A stretch of 11,161 bases of DNA from Candidatus Pelagibacter sp. (GTDB lineage Bacteria; Pseudomonadota; Alphaproteobacteria; Pelagibacterales; Pelagibacteraceae). The notes beneath the pieces were generated by a model. It did no database searches. It was given only the letters and a program-made list of their open reading frames with translations, and had not been told where the DNA came from. Where the stretch lies: positions 1-11,161 of the forward strand of contig JAOHHF010000018.1 of NCBI GenBank assembly GCA_028099475.1, read 5' to 3'. Position numbers and translations under genes: made by a program. Positions within the stretch are counted from its first letter, which is position 1. Every line of letters begins with the position of its first letter. Positions 1-7,457 of this stretch are shown in pieces.

Positions 1-20
1 CTGAGATTTTCCTACACGTT

Positions 21-1430
21 ATGAATAAATCTACAAATATAAATAATTTAAATGGTTTCAAGTCTGAAAACTTTGATTGGAAATTAGTTCAGTCAGAAAT
101 GAAAAATAAATTGGGAACCGATGTTTATGAAAGCTGGCTTAAAAAAATTACTTTTGTTGACGAATTTAACAACTATTTATTACTATCTGTACCAACAAGA
201 TTTATTAGAGACTGGATTACTTCAAGATATATAGATCAAATTTTACAAATAATACGTTTATACAAAAAAGATATTATTAGAATTGAATTTAAGATTGATG
301 ATAAAAATACTAATCAAAATGTTAATGAAAAAATACCTGATAGAAATGAAAATGTTTCATTCATTAAAGACTCTTATCTTCAATATAATCGAATAGATCC
401 AAATAAAAGATTTGATAATTTTATAACAGGGGCTAGTAACAAGCTTGCTTATGAAGCATCAATAAAAGTTTCTCAAAATATATCTCATTATAATCCACTT
501 TATATTTATGGTGGCGTAGGAATGGGCAAGACTCATCTATTAAATTCAATTGGAATTGAGCTAAAAAAAAATAACAAAGTAATGTTTATATCAGCTGAGC
601 GTTTTATGTATCAGTTTGTAAAATCAATCAAAGCTAACGATATGGTTAAGTTTAAAGAATATTTCAGAAATACAGATATTTTATTAATTGATGATATTCA
701 ATTCATAAGTGGCAAGGAAGCAATGCAGGAAGAGTTTTTTCATACATTCAATGCATTATTAGATAAAGGCTCACAAATAATTGTTTCAGCTGATAGAGCT
801 CCAAATAAACTATCTAGAATTCAAGATAGAATTAAATCTAGATTTTCTGGTGGTTTAGTAGTTGATATTGAAAAACCAGATCTTGAGCTTAGAAAAAAAA
901 TTGTTGAAAAGAAAACTGAGGAACTAAATAATTTATATGCAGATCAATTGCACGTTTCAAAAGAAATACAAGATTTTATAAGTAACGAAATTACAGCAAG
1001 TGTTAGAGAGTTGGTTGGTGCAATAAATAGAGTAGTTTCATTCTCTAGGATTTATAATAAAGTTCCAAATTTGACTGAAACTAAAGTTGTTTTAAAAGAT
1101 TTGTTAAATTTAGCTGAAAATAAAGTAACAATAGATTTGATTCAAACTACAGTTTGTAAATTTTTTAAAATCAGTAAAAATGAAATGCTATCCTCAAGAA
1201 GATCAAGGTATTTAGTGAGACCTAGACAAACTGCTATATACTTAACTAAAATTTTAACCTCTAAATCTTTACCAGAAATTGGAAGAGAGTTTTCTAATAG
1301 AGATCATACAACCATAATACATTCAGTTAAAACAATTGAGAAAATTAAAGAAAAAGATCCTGAGATGGTAGATAACATTAATAAACTTAAAAATCAGATA
1401 TTATATAATAATAAAAATAATGAAATTTAA
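21..1430 (+). CDS. dnaA: Chromosomal replication initiator protein DnaA
   Basis: DnaA is the AAA+ ATPase that binds DnaA boxes at oriC, melts the origin and loads the helicase. At 469 aa it has the usual family length. The N-terminal domain I is recognisable at about residues 18-80 (W, then a WLKKI-type segment). The AAA+ module has Walker A GGVGMGKTH (164-172, Lys170), Walker B ILLIDD (220-225) and a sensor-1 stretch SADRAP (256-261), followed by an SRF arginine-finger region. Domain IV carries the DnaA signature around RDHTT (427-431) for DNA binding. The ATG at 21 is the first good start, but the frame stays open to the window edge, so a longer N-terminus cannot be excluded. No Shine-Dalgarno sequence precedes it. 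The 3' end overlaps dnaN by 11 nt, implying co-transcription. Only 20 bases upstream are visible, so nothing can be said about an origin or DnaA boxes there. Identification is secure. Confidence 0.98.
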   Translation: MNKSTNINNLNGFKSENFDWKLVQSEMKNKLGTDVYESWLKKITFVDEFNNYLLLSVPTRFIRDWITSRYIDQILQIIRLYKKDIIRIEFKIDDKNTNQNVNEKIPDRNENVSFIKDSYLQYNRIDPNKRFDNFITGASNKLAYEASIKVSQNISHYNPLYIYGGVGMGKTHLLNSIGIELKKNNKVMFISAERFMYQFVKSIKANDMVKFKEYFRNTDILLIDDIQFISGKEAMQEEFFHTFNALLDKGSQIIVSADRAPNKLSRIQDRIKSRFSGGLVVDIEKPDLELRKKIVEKKTEELNNLYADQLHVSKEIQDFISNEITASVRELVGAINRVVSFSRIYNKVPNLTETKVVLKDLLNLAENKVTIDLIQTTVCKFFKISKNEMLSSRRSRYLVRPRQTAIYLTKILTSKSLPEIGREFSNRDHTTIIHSVKTIEKIKEKDPEMVDNINKLKNQILYNNKNNEI

Positions 1431-2532
1431 CGTAAACCAACAGGACCTTCAGCAAGCGCTAAATTATTGTCAAGGCGTAATTGAAAAAAGAAGCACACTT
1501 CCAATACTGTCTAATATTTTATTAGATGTAAGCAATTCCAAATTAACAATAACGGCTACGGATTTAGATTTAATATTTATTCACCAATTAAATAATGTTG
1601 AAGTTTTGGAAGAGGGCAAAACAACCACAACTTCTTCAATCATGTATGATATTATTAGAAAATTTTCCTCTGGGAAAAAAATAAACTTATCCCTGACAGA
1701 TATAAGCAAATTGCAAGTTGAATCTGAAAAATCTATTTTTAATTTGAACTGTATTAGTGCAACTGAGTTTCCACTAACAGATGAGAATTTTAATCAAAAT
1801 GAATTTATAATTAAATCAAAGCAGCTTTTAAAACTTTTAAATAAATGTAAGTTTTCAGTTGCTAATGATGAAACAAGACACTACTTAAGTGGAATTTATT
1901 TACATCAGACTGAGGTAGAAGATAAAAATCATTTAACAGCTGTAGCAACTGATAGTCATAGAATGTCTATTTCAAAAATACGATTAGATCAAAAAATTGA
2001 TTTTGAACCAATCATATTACCAAAAAAAACTATTTTTCAACTATGCTCATTATTAGATAATTATGATGGGGATGTTAAGGTGTCTAATATTAAATCAAAA
2101 ATTAAATTTGAATTAAATAATAGCATATTAATATCAAAACTTATTGATGGAAAATTTCCAAATTATATACAAGTTATACCAAAAAATAATCAGAAAAAAT
2201 TAGAGATAGATTTAAAATTATTCTTAAATTCAGTTGATAGAGTTGCTTCAGTTTCTTTGGATAAAAAGGATGGGGTTAAATTTAATTTATCAAAAGATAC
2301 ATTGAGTCTCTCAGTCAACAATACAAATAGTGGTGATGGTAAAGAGACACTAACCGTTAAATTTGATCATGATTTAGAAATAAGTTTTAATTCAAGGTAT
2401 CTAATTGATGTTGCGTCTCAATTAGACGGAGAAAGAGTTGAGATTTTTTTTAATGACACTGGTTCTCCAGCTTTAATTAAAGACCCAGGAGATTTTGATA
2501 GTATATTTGTAGTGATGCCTATGAAGGGCTAA
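1420..2532 (+). CDS. dnaN: DNA polymerase III beta subunit (sliding clamp)
   Basis: DnaN forms the ring-shaped dimeric clamp that tethers DNA polymerase III and other replication and repair proteins to DNA. The 370-aa length fits three clamp domains of roughly 120 residues. The N-terminus (MKFNV, then a TLPILSNILL segment near residues 26-35) and the C-terminal VVMPMKG closely match the family. The ATG lies inside the end of dnaA (11-nt overlap), so translation is probably coupled; no Shine-Dalgarno motif is visible. recF, a frequent next gene in other bacteria, is absent here: the gene runs directly into the convergent acyltransferase gene, with which it shares a 4-nt stop overlap (2529-2532). 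Identification is secure. Confidence 0.98.
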   Translation: MKFNVNQQDLQQALNYCQGVIEKRSTLPILSNILLDVSNSKLTITATDLDLIFIHQLNNVEVLEEGKTTTTSSIMYDIIRKFSSGKKINLSLTDISKLQVESEKSIFNLNCISATEFPLTDENFNQNEFIIKSKQLLKLLNKCKFSVANDETRHYLSGIYLHQTEVEDKNHLTAVATDSHRMSISKIRLDQKIDFEPIILPKKTIFQLCSLLDNYDGDVKVSNIKSKIKFELNNSILISKLIDGKFPNYIQVIPKNNQKKLEIDLKLFLNSVDRVASVSLDKKDGVKFNLSKDTLSLSVNNTNSGDGKETLTVKFDHDLEISFNSRYLIDVASQLDGERVEIFFNDTGSPALIKDPGDFDSIFVVMPMKG

Positions 2533-3230
2533 TTTAACAAATTTAGTTCTTCATAAATATTATTTTCTAAAATCTTAATGAATTCTTCTTTGGGGTGACC
2601 TGCCATTATAGGTTTTAAGATTGAAATTGTTATTATTTTATTGCTAGTTTTGTTACCTTTTTTTGGCCAAACGTAACCCGAGTTAATTGCAACTGGTTGA
2701 CAAGAAATTCTTAACTCTTCATAAATTCTAGATGCACCTTTTTTAAAAGGAGGTCTTTCTTCTGGTAAAACTCTTGTACCTTGTGGGAAGATTATCAATG
2801 GTCTAGCAGAGTCTTTAATTATTTTTGAGATTTCTTCAAAAAATCCTAAGTTATCTTTAGTAACTTTATTTCTTTTAATTGATATTGACCCAATCTTTTT
2901 TAGATACCAGCCAAAAATTGGAATTAACAGCAACTCTTTTTTTAAAATGAAGACTGGTGAATTAAAAATAGTTTGAAGATAAAAAGTCTCAAACATCGAT
3001 TGATGAGATGCGGCAATGAAAAATTGTGTATTATTTAAAATATTTTCTCTACCTTTTATTATTATTTTTGTAGATAAAAAAAATTTTAGACAAAAACCAG
3101 TCCAATAGCCCATTAATTTACCACCATATAAAACAATCCTTTGAGGAAGAAAAAAAGCAGGTAAAAAAATTAATGAAATAATTATTATTCCAGTAAAAAA
3201 GAAAATTGAAAAAATAAGGTTTCTAATCAT
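2529..3230 (-). CDS. plsC: 1-acyl-sn-glycerol-3-phosphate acyltransferase family protein (PlsC-like)
   Basis: A probable membrane acyltransferase that would convert lysophosphatidate to phosphatidate in phospholipid synthesis. From the ATG at 3230 it is 233 aa. A strongly hydrophobic N-terminal helix (about residues 5-29) anchors it. Catalytic motif I reads H76-QSMF-E81, an HX4E form in place of the textbook HX4D; my recollection is that HQSxxET forms are common in this family in proteobacteria. Motif III reads FPQGTR (148-153), with Gln for the usual Glu. A TTG codon at 3239 could extend it by three residues, but the ATG is preferred and still lies only 12 nt after lysA. It is the last gene of the argH-lysA operon and ends in a 4-nt overlap with dnaN. 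The acyltransferase family is clear; the exact acceptor (lysophosphatidate versus another lyso-lipid) is inferred. Confidence 0.88.
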   Translation of the reverse strand: MIRNLIFSIFFFTGIIIISLIFLPAFFLPQRIVLYGGKLMGYWTGFCLKFFLSTKIIIKGRENILNNTQFFIAASHQSMFETFYLQTIFNSPVFILKKELLLIPIFGWYLKKIGSISIKRNKVTKDNLGFFEEISKIIKDSARPLIIFPQGTRVLPEERPPFKKGASRIYEELRISCQPVAINSGYVWPKKGNKTSNKIITISILKPIMAGHPKEEFIKILENNIYEELNLLN

Positions 3231-3242
3231 TTTTATCAAAAG

Positions 3243-4457
3243 CTACATCAAATCAGTATGCTTTTGTCTTTTTTTAATAACTCTTATTTTTGATCCTTCG
3301 ATCAGTAGCTCAGCTGGCTTAGGTCTTAAATTATAATTTGAACTAAGTGACATTCCATATGCACCAACATCGCACATTACAACAATATCCTTTTCTTTCA
3401 ATTTTTGAAATTTTTTTAAAGAAGTAAACTTGTCTGTAGTTTCACAAATAGGCCCCACAAATTCATATGTTTTATTTGAAATTTGATTGTTTTTTATAGA
3501 GGGTAATGTTTTATGAATAGCTCCATATAAAGCAGGCCTCATCAAGTCATTCATAGCTGCATCTAATACAACAAAATCTTTTTTATCATTTTCTTTAATG
3601 TAAATAACTTTAGAAATTAAAAAACCTACATTTCCAATTATAGACCTTCCTGGTTCAAAAATTATTTTTGAGGAATGTTTTTTTAAAAATTTTTTTATGG
3701 CTATATTATATTTGCTGTAATTAAGTTTTTTGCTGTTATCGTTATAGGAAATCCCCATTCCTCCACCTAAATCAATAAATTTAAATTTATGTTTAGTTTT
3801 GATAATTATTTTATCAACCACTTTAAGCATTTTTTCATATGGTTTATGATCTAATATTTGACTTCCGATATGGACACTTAAACATTCTAAACTAATGTTT
3901 TTGGACCTTTTACAATAGTCTACAAGCTCCAAAAATGTTTTTTCATTCACACCAAATTTGTTTTCTTTTTTACCAGTTGAAATTTGACTTAAAGTTTTTG
4001 CGTCTGTATTTGGATTTAATCTAATACCAATTTGTACTTTCTTTTTCTTAATTTTAGCTATTTTATCAATTTCTTTTATTTCACTTTTAGACTCTGCATT
4101 AATTAATAATATTTTTTTATCAATAGCATAACTTATTTCACTTGCTGTTTTACCCACACCTGAAAAAACAATTTTTTTTGGATTAATACCAGCCTTAAGA
4201 GCCATCATAAGTTCACCCTTTGACACAACATCAGCCCCTAAACCAAATTTTTGAATCTCTTTAATCAAATTTAGATTTGTATTAGATTTAATAGCAAAAC
4301 AAATTAACGGGGAAAATGTCTTAAAATTTTTTTTGAAACTATTAATATTTTTTTTTAATTGAGTATATGAGTAACAATAAGTTGGAGTATCAAATTTTTT
4401 AGCAATATCCACTAATCTTACATTATCAATTACCAGTTTTTTTTTGATATATTTCAT
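3243..4457 (-). CDS. lysA: Diaminopimelate decarboxylase
   Basis: A PLP-dependent fold-type III enzyme that decarboxylates meso-diaminopimelate to L-lysine, the last step of the DAP pathway. At 404 aa it has typical length. Visible motifs are FAIKSN with the PLP-binding Lys57, HIGSQ (196-200), the phosphate-binding loop GGGMG (231-235), EPGRS (268-272), CETTD with active-site Cys338 (the family more often has CESGD), and GAYG (365-368). The ATG at 4457 overlaps the stop of the small upstream lipoprotein gene by one base (TAATG), so its translation is probably coupled. An AAGG lies a few bases upstream, one of the few Shine-Dalgarno-like sequences in the window. The argH / lipoprotein / lysA order is common in alphaproteobacteria. 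Identification is secure. Confidence 0.97.
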   Translation of the reverse strand: MKYIKKKLVIDNVRLVDIAKKFDTPTYCYSYTQLKKNINSFKKNFKTFSPLICFAIKSNTNLNLIKEIQKFGLGADVVSKGELMMALKAGINPKKIVFSGVGKTASEISYAIDKKILLINAESKSEIKEIDKIAKIKKKKVQIGIRLNPNTDAKTLSQISTGKKENKFGVNEKTFLELVDYCKRSKNISLECLSVHIGSQILDHKPYEKMLKVVDKIIIKTKHKFKFIDLGGGMGISYNDNSKKLNYSKYNIAIKKFLKKHSSKIIFEPGRSIIGNVGFLISKVIYIKENDKKDFVVLDAAMNDLMRPALYGAIHKTLPSIKNNQISNKTYEFVGPICETTDKFTSLKKFQKLKEKDIVVMCDVGAYGMSLSSNYNLRPKPAELLIEGSKIRVIKKRQKHTDLM

Positions 4458-4588
4458 TAAACCTTATTCGTAAGGATTATTATCTTTTCGGCTTTTTGTT
4501 TTGGGTCTTTATATTCAGGGTCTCCTTTTTTTCCACAAGAGGCCAGTAAACAACAAATCAGAAGAATAAAGCTAATTTTTTTAATCAT
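4457..4588 (-). CDS. lptM: Small LptM/YifL-like outer-membrane lipoprotein
   Basis: A 43-residue gene easily missed by length cut-offs. Its product starts MIKK and has a short hydrophobic stretch (residues 5-17) followed by the lipobox LASC (15-18), so Cys18 should be lipidated by Lgt and exposed after signal peptidase II cleavage. The mature N-terminus CGKKGDP resembles the CGxKGP start of LptM (YifL), a small lipoprotein that in E. coli assists assembly of the LPS transporter LptD. The rest of the mature protein is short, charged and low in complexity. Start and stop are both locked into neighbours: ATGA overlap with argH (4585-4588) and TAATG overlap with lysA (4457-4459). A tiny lipoprotein gene in this position is typical of proteobacterial argH-lysA loci. 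The lipoprotein call is strong; the LptM function is inferred from the short motif and context. Confidence 0.85.
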   Translation of the reverse strand: MIKKISFILLICCLLASCGKKGDPEYKDPKQKAEKIIILTNKV

Positions 4589-5976
4589 TTTAATTTCTTG
4601 TATTTTATTATCATTTTTTTGATGTTATCAAAAGCTGTTCCTCCATACGATTTTTTGGAATTAACAGAATTCTTCAACTCAAACACTTTTAAAACATCGT
4701 TAGTTAATTTTGGTTCAATTTTTTTTAATTCTTCCAAGCTTAATTCGTTAAGTTTTTTTTTCTTTTTTTCTGCTAAATTAACAACAGAAGCTGTTTTTTG
4801 ATAAGCTTTTCTAAAAGACATTGAGTGATTTTTTACAAGATAGTCTGCTAAGTCTGTTGCGGTGATATATCCAGAGTTTGCAAGGTTGATCATTTTTTTT
4901 TTATTAGGGCTAGTGTTCTTTAATATTTCATCAAAAACTTTAAGACAGTTAATTAAAGTATCATTAGATTTAAATACAATCTCCTTATCATCCTGAAGGT
5001 CTTTGAAGTAAGATAACGGAAGGCCCTTTAAAATAGTAAGCATTGAAAATAAGTTACCATAACTACTCCCAGATTTTCCCCTTAAAAATTCCAATAAATC
5101 AGGATTTTTCTTTTGGGGCATTATTGATGATCCAGTCACAATTTTATCTGAGAGGTTAATTAAATTAAAACCATCAGAGCTCCAAATAATAAGTTCTTCA
5201 GCAATTCTTGAAATGTGCATTGAACAAACAGAAACACTGTACAAAAAATCTAAAACAAAATCTCTATCAGAAACAGTATCAATCGAATTGTTTGTTGGTT
5301 TTTTGAAACCAAGCTTTTTGCTTGTATAATTTCTATCTATATTAAAAGAAGTTCCTGATAGTGCGGCCACACCCAATGGATTTTCGTCTAAACTTTCTAA
5401 ATTGTTTGTAAATCTTTTTTTGTCTCTACTAAACATTTCAACATAAGCCATAAGATAATGGGCAAAAGAAATAGCCTGTGCATTTTTAAGATGTGTAAAA
5501 CCAGGCATAATAGTATCTATATTTTTCTCTGCTAATTTTAATGTGCTTTTTATTACTTTATCTAAATTAAGATTAATTTTTTTAGTTGAAGATCTTATCC
5601 AAATTTTAAAATCTGTAATTACTTGATCATTTCTAGATCTTGCTGTGTGAACATAACCTGCTTCCTCACCAATTATTTGAAAAAGTCTTTTTTCTATATT
5701 CATGTGAATATCTTCATATTTTATATTAAACTCAAATTTTTTGTTAGAAATTTCATTTTGTATCTTTGTAAGACCATAGATAATTTTATTTTTTATTTTA
5801 AAAGATATTATTTTTTGTTTAAACAACATCTCAACATGAGCAATAGAACCTTGAATATCTTCTTTATAAAGTCGTTTATCTACATCAATTGAATTACCAA
5901 CTTTTTGAAATAAAGAAGACACATTTTTATTTATGCGGGTGTTCCATATTGCTTGGTTGTTTTTATTTTTTACCAT
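4585..5976 (-). CDS. argH: Argininosuccinate lyase
   Basis: Catalyses the last step of arginine synthesis, splitting argininosuccinate to arginine and fumarate in the cytoplasm. It belongs to the fumarase/aspartase superfamily, and 463 aa is the normal length. The family signature GSSIMPQKKNPD begins at Gly282 and contains the catalytic serine loop. An upstream conserved block HTARSRNDQ starts at His110, and an FTHLKNAQ segment plus an LSGTSFNIDR segment are also present. It is the first gene of the leftward operon argH / lptM-like / lysA / plsC and ends in an ATGA overlap with the next gene. The divergent TlpA-like gene starts only 24 bases away, so its promoter must be very compact or extend into that gene. 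The coding sequence is rich in A/T homopolymers, notably Lys-rich runs near residues 400-415. Identification is secure. Confidence 0.98.
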   Translation of the reverse strand: MVKNKNNQAIWNTRINKNVSSLFQKVGNSIDVDKRLYKEDIQGSIAHVEMLFKQKIISFKIKNKIIYGLTKIQNEISNKKFEFNIKYEDIHMNIEKRLFQIIGEEAGYVHTARSRNDQVITDFKIWIRSSTKKINLNLDKVIKSTLKLAEKNIDTIMPGFTHLKNAQAISFAHYLMAYVEMFSRDKKRFTNNLESLDENPLGVAALSGTSFNIDRNYTSKKLGFKKPTNNSIDTVSDRDFVLDFLYSVSVCSMHISRIAEELIIWSSDGFNLINLSDKIVTGSSIMPQKKNPDLLEFLRGKSGSSYGNLFSMLTILKGLPLSYFKDLQDDKEIVFKSNDTLINCLKVFDEILKNTSPNKKKMINLANSGYITATDLADYLVKNHSMSFRKAYQKTASVVNLAEKKKKKLNELSLEELKKIEPKLTNDVLKVFELKNSVNSKKSYGGTAFDNIKKMIIKYKKLK

Positions 5977-6000
5977 GATAATTAATTATAACTATTTAAC
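5977..6000. promoter_or_regulatory. Putative divergent argH / TlpA-gene promoter with overlapping -10 boxes
   Basis: The whole gap between two divergent start codons is 24 bases. The leftward strand reads TATAAT at 5990-5985, with TTAAA-like sequence about 17 bases upstream inside the TlpA-like gene. The rightward strand reads TATAAC at 5987-5992; I see no good -35 for it. Each box ends 8 bases from its ATG, so transcripts from either would be leaderless or nearly so. AT-rich DNA produces such boxes by chance, so this is a prediction from spacing and sequence only. Confidence 0.4.
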
Positions 6001-6510
6001 ATGAGATTTTTAATATTATTTATTTTTTTGACAAATAATGTCTTAGCTAACGATGTATCTGAAATAAAAAATATTGTCATTCATAAAGATCTAAAAGTCT
6101 ATGATAATGTTATCTTTTTAGATAAAAATGATAAAAAAATTAACATTAAAGAATTTAATGGAAGTTTACTTTTATTAAATTTTTGGGCAACTTGGTGTGA
6201 GCCATGTAAAGAAGAGATGCCATCGTTAGATAGACTTCAAATAAATGAAAATTTGAGTAATCTTAAAATTTTTGCAATCAATATATCTCAAGAAAGTAAA
6301 AAAAAAGTTGATAGTTTTTTTAAAGATTTAAATATTAAAAATTTTGACCCATATTTTGACTCACCAACAACTCTTGCAAAAGTATTCTCATTACGTGGAG
6401 TTCCAACTTCAATTCTTATTGATAAAGATGGAAAAGAATTTTCTAGAATTATTGGATCAATAGATTTTGATGATAAAAAATTTATAAATTGGCTAAAAAC
6501 TTACAATTAG
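6001..6510 (+). CDS. TlpA/ResA-type exported thioredoxin-fold protein
   Basis: A 169-aa periplasmic thiol-disulfide protein of the TlpA/ResA/CcmG group. A short signal peptide (hydrophobic residues 3-11, likely cleavage after VLA at about residue 16) supports the start at 6001. The thioredoxin active site is WCEPC (65-69, Cys66 and Cys69) preceded by NFWAT, and the cis-proline is Pro135 in RGVPTS. These are the features of reductases that keep apo-cytochrome c or copper-site cysteines reduced, but the client cannot be read from the sequence. It is divergent from argH, a neighbourhood I recognise from other alphaproteobacteria. Its stop overlaps the convergent HIG1-type gene by 4 nt. The fold is secure, the precise role open. 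Confidence 0.92.
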   Translation: MRFLILFIFLTNNVLANDVSEIKNIVIHKDLKVYDNVIFLDKNDKKINIKEFNGSLLLLNFWATWCEPCKEEMPSLDRLQINENLSNLKIFAINISQESKKKVDSFFKDLNIKNFDPYFDSPTTLAKVFSLRGVPTSILIDKDGKEFSRIIGSIDFDDKKFINWLKTYN

Positions 6511-6710
6511 TTTTTAAAAAAATAAGCAAATCCAACAAGCACAAGTATTGCAACAAACTGAATTAGGACTCTAAGTTGCATTAATTTATTTGAGTATTTT
6601 TTACTGGTTTCCCCTCCTTTGAAAAGAGTTCCAATCCCCAAAATTAAAACTATTCCTACTGCTAACAAAAGAATTATGGATAGAACCTTAACAAATATTC
6701 CTGAAATCAT
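6507..6710 (-). CDS. HIG1-domain / twin-transmembrane small protein
   Basis: A 67-residue inner-membrane protein with two predicted helices (about 8-28 and 46-65) joined by a short polar loop containing GGETSKKYSNK. The segment after the loop, KLMQLRVLIQFVAI, has the R-(3 residues)-Q arrangement seen in HIG1_N family proteins. Mitochondrial relatives associate with cytochrome c oxidase or respiratory supercomplexes. Alphaproteobacterial members are often annotated only as twin transmembrane proteins, and a role in respiratory complex stability is inference. The ATG at 6710 has no Shine-Dalgarno sequence. The stop overlaps the TlpA-like gene by 4 nt in convergent orientation, and the esterase gene starts divergently 49 bases away. 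Confidence 0.82.
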   Translation of the reverse strand: MISGIFVKVLSIILLLAVGIVLILGIGTLFKGGETSKKYSNKLMQLRVLIQFVAILVLVGFAYFFKN

Positions 6711-6759
6711 ATAAATATTGTAGATTAATTTTAAAAATAAAAAACATTATTAATCAACT
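6711..6759. promoter_or_regulatory. Divergent intergenic gap with possible -10 boxes
   Basis: This 49-base A/T-only-like gap separates the HIG1-type gene and the esterase gene. On the minus strand TACAAT (6722-6717, five of six matches to TATAAT) sits 6 bases from the HIG1-type ATG, which would give a leaderless transcript. On the plus strand only weaker candidates are seen (TATTAA at 6748-6753, also 6 bases from the ATG). No clear -35 element or operator is visible. Low confidence because of base composition. Confidence 0.25.
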
Positions 6760-7410
6760 ATGACATTTTGCCTAGATTCAATAATAATAAAGCCTGATGA
6801 AGGAGTAGAAATAAAAAATGCTATTATTTTGCTTCATGGATATGGGGGAGATGGTAAAGATATAAGTATGTTAACTTTAAACTGGAAGAGGCATATGCCA
6901 AATACAGTTTTTATCTGTCCAAATGGACATGAGACTTGTGCTATTAATCCATCAGGATTTCAATGGTTTGATCTTACTAAAGATGACTCAGATTATATAC
7001 TTGATCAATCAAATAAGGCTGAAAAAAAAATTCAAAAATTTATTGAGGAAATCAAGCGAGAATTTGATTTAAAAAATAATCAAATATGTTTATCTGGTTT
7101 TAGCCAAGGTTGTATGATCTCATTGAATGTTGGATTAACATCAGAAGAAAAATTTTCATGTATTGTAGGTTTTTCTGGAAAAATAATTGATCAAAATAAT
7201 TTAAAATTAAGAATCAAAAATTCAACTGACACTTTATTAATTCATGGTGACTCTGATCAAGTTGTACCCCCAACATATCTTTTGGAGGCAAAAGATTTTT
7301 TAATTAGAAACAATATTAGAGTTGATACACTTTTGATAAAAAATTGTGATCATCATATTCCCATAGAAGCCTCAAGTACAGCTCTTAATTATATTCTAAA
7401 AAAAAATTAA
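6760..7410 (+). CDS. Carboxylesterase/phospholipase-family alpha/beta hydrolase
   Basis: A 216-aa cytoplasmic serine hydrolase of the carboxylesterase II / acyl-protein thioesterase-like group (the family often named phospholipase/carboxylesterase). The oxyanion-hole motif LLHGYGGDG is near residues 24-32. The nucleophile elbow is GFSQG with Ser115; the acid is Asp166 in HGDSDQVVP; the base is His198 in DHHIP. All three triad residues are therefore present, with spacing normal for the family. There is no signal peptide. The natural substrate is unknown: members cleave short acyl esters, lysophospholipids or acyl-proteins in vitro. The HNH-domain gene follows 47 bases later on the same strand and may be co-transcribed. 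Family assignment is firm, substrate unassigned. Confidence 0.9.
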   Translation: MTFCLDSIIIKPDEGVEIKNAIILLHGYGGDGKDISMLTLNWKRHMPNTVFICPNGHETCAINPSGFQWFDLTKDDSDYILDQSNKAEKKIQKFIEEIKREFDLKNNQICLSGFSQGCMISLNVGLTSEEKFSCIVGFSGKIIDQNNLKLRIKNSTDTLLIHGDSDQVVPPTYLLEAKDFLIRNNIRVDTLLIKNCDHHIPIEASSTALNYILKKN

Positions 7411-7457
7411 CATCTCTTATTATTGATAAAAATGTTTAAGTAAGTTAAAAATACTTA

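Noticed and set aside
1..20. Origin of replication upstream of dnaA
   Set aside because: Only 20 bases are visible and contain no DnaA box or AT-rich unwinding repeat.
4598..4801. Plus-strand open frame of 67 codons
   Set aside because: Lies wholly inside argH on the opposite strand; Phe/Ser-rich antisense of Lys-rich coding sequence with no family features.
5623..5892. Plus-strand open frame of 89 codons
   Set aside because: Antisense to the well-conserved N-terminal part of argH; low-complexity Phe/Ile/Tyr composition.
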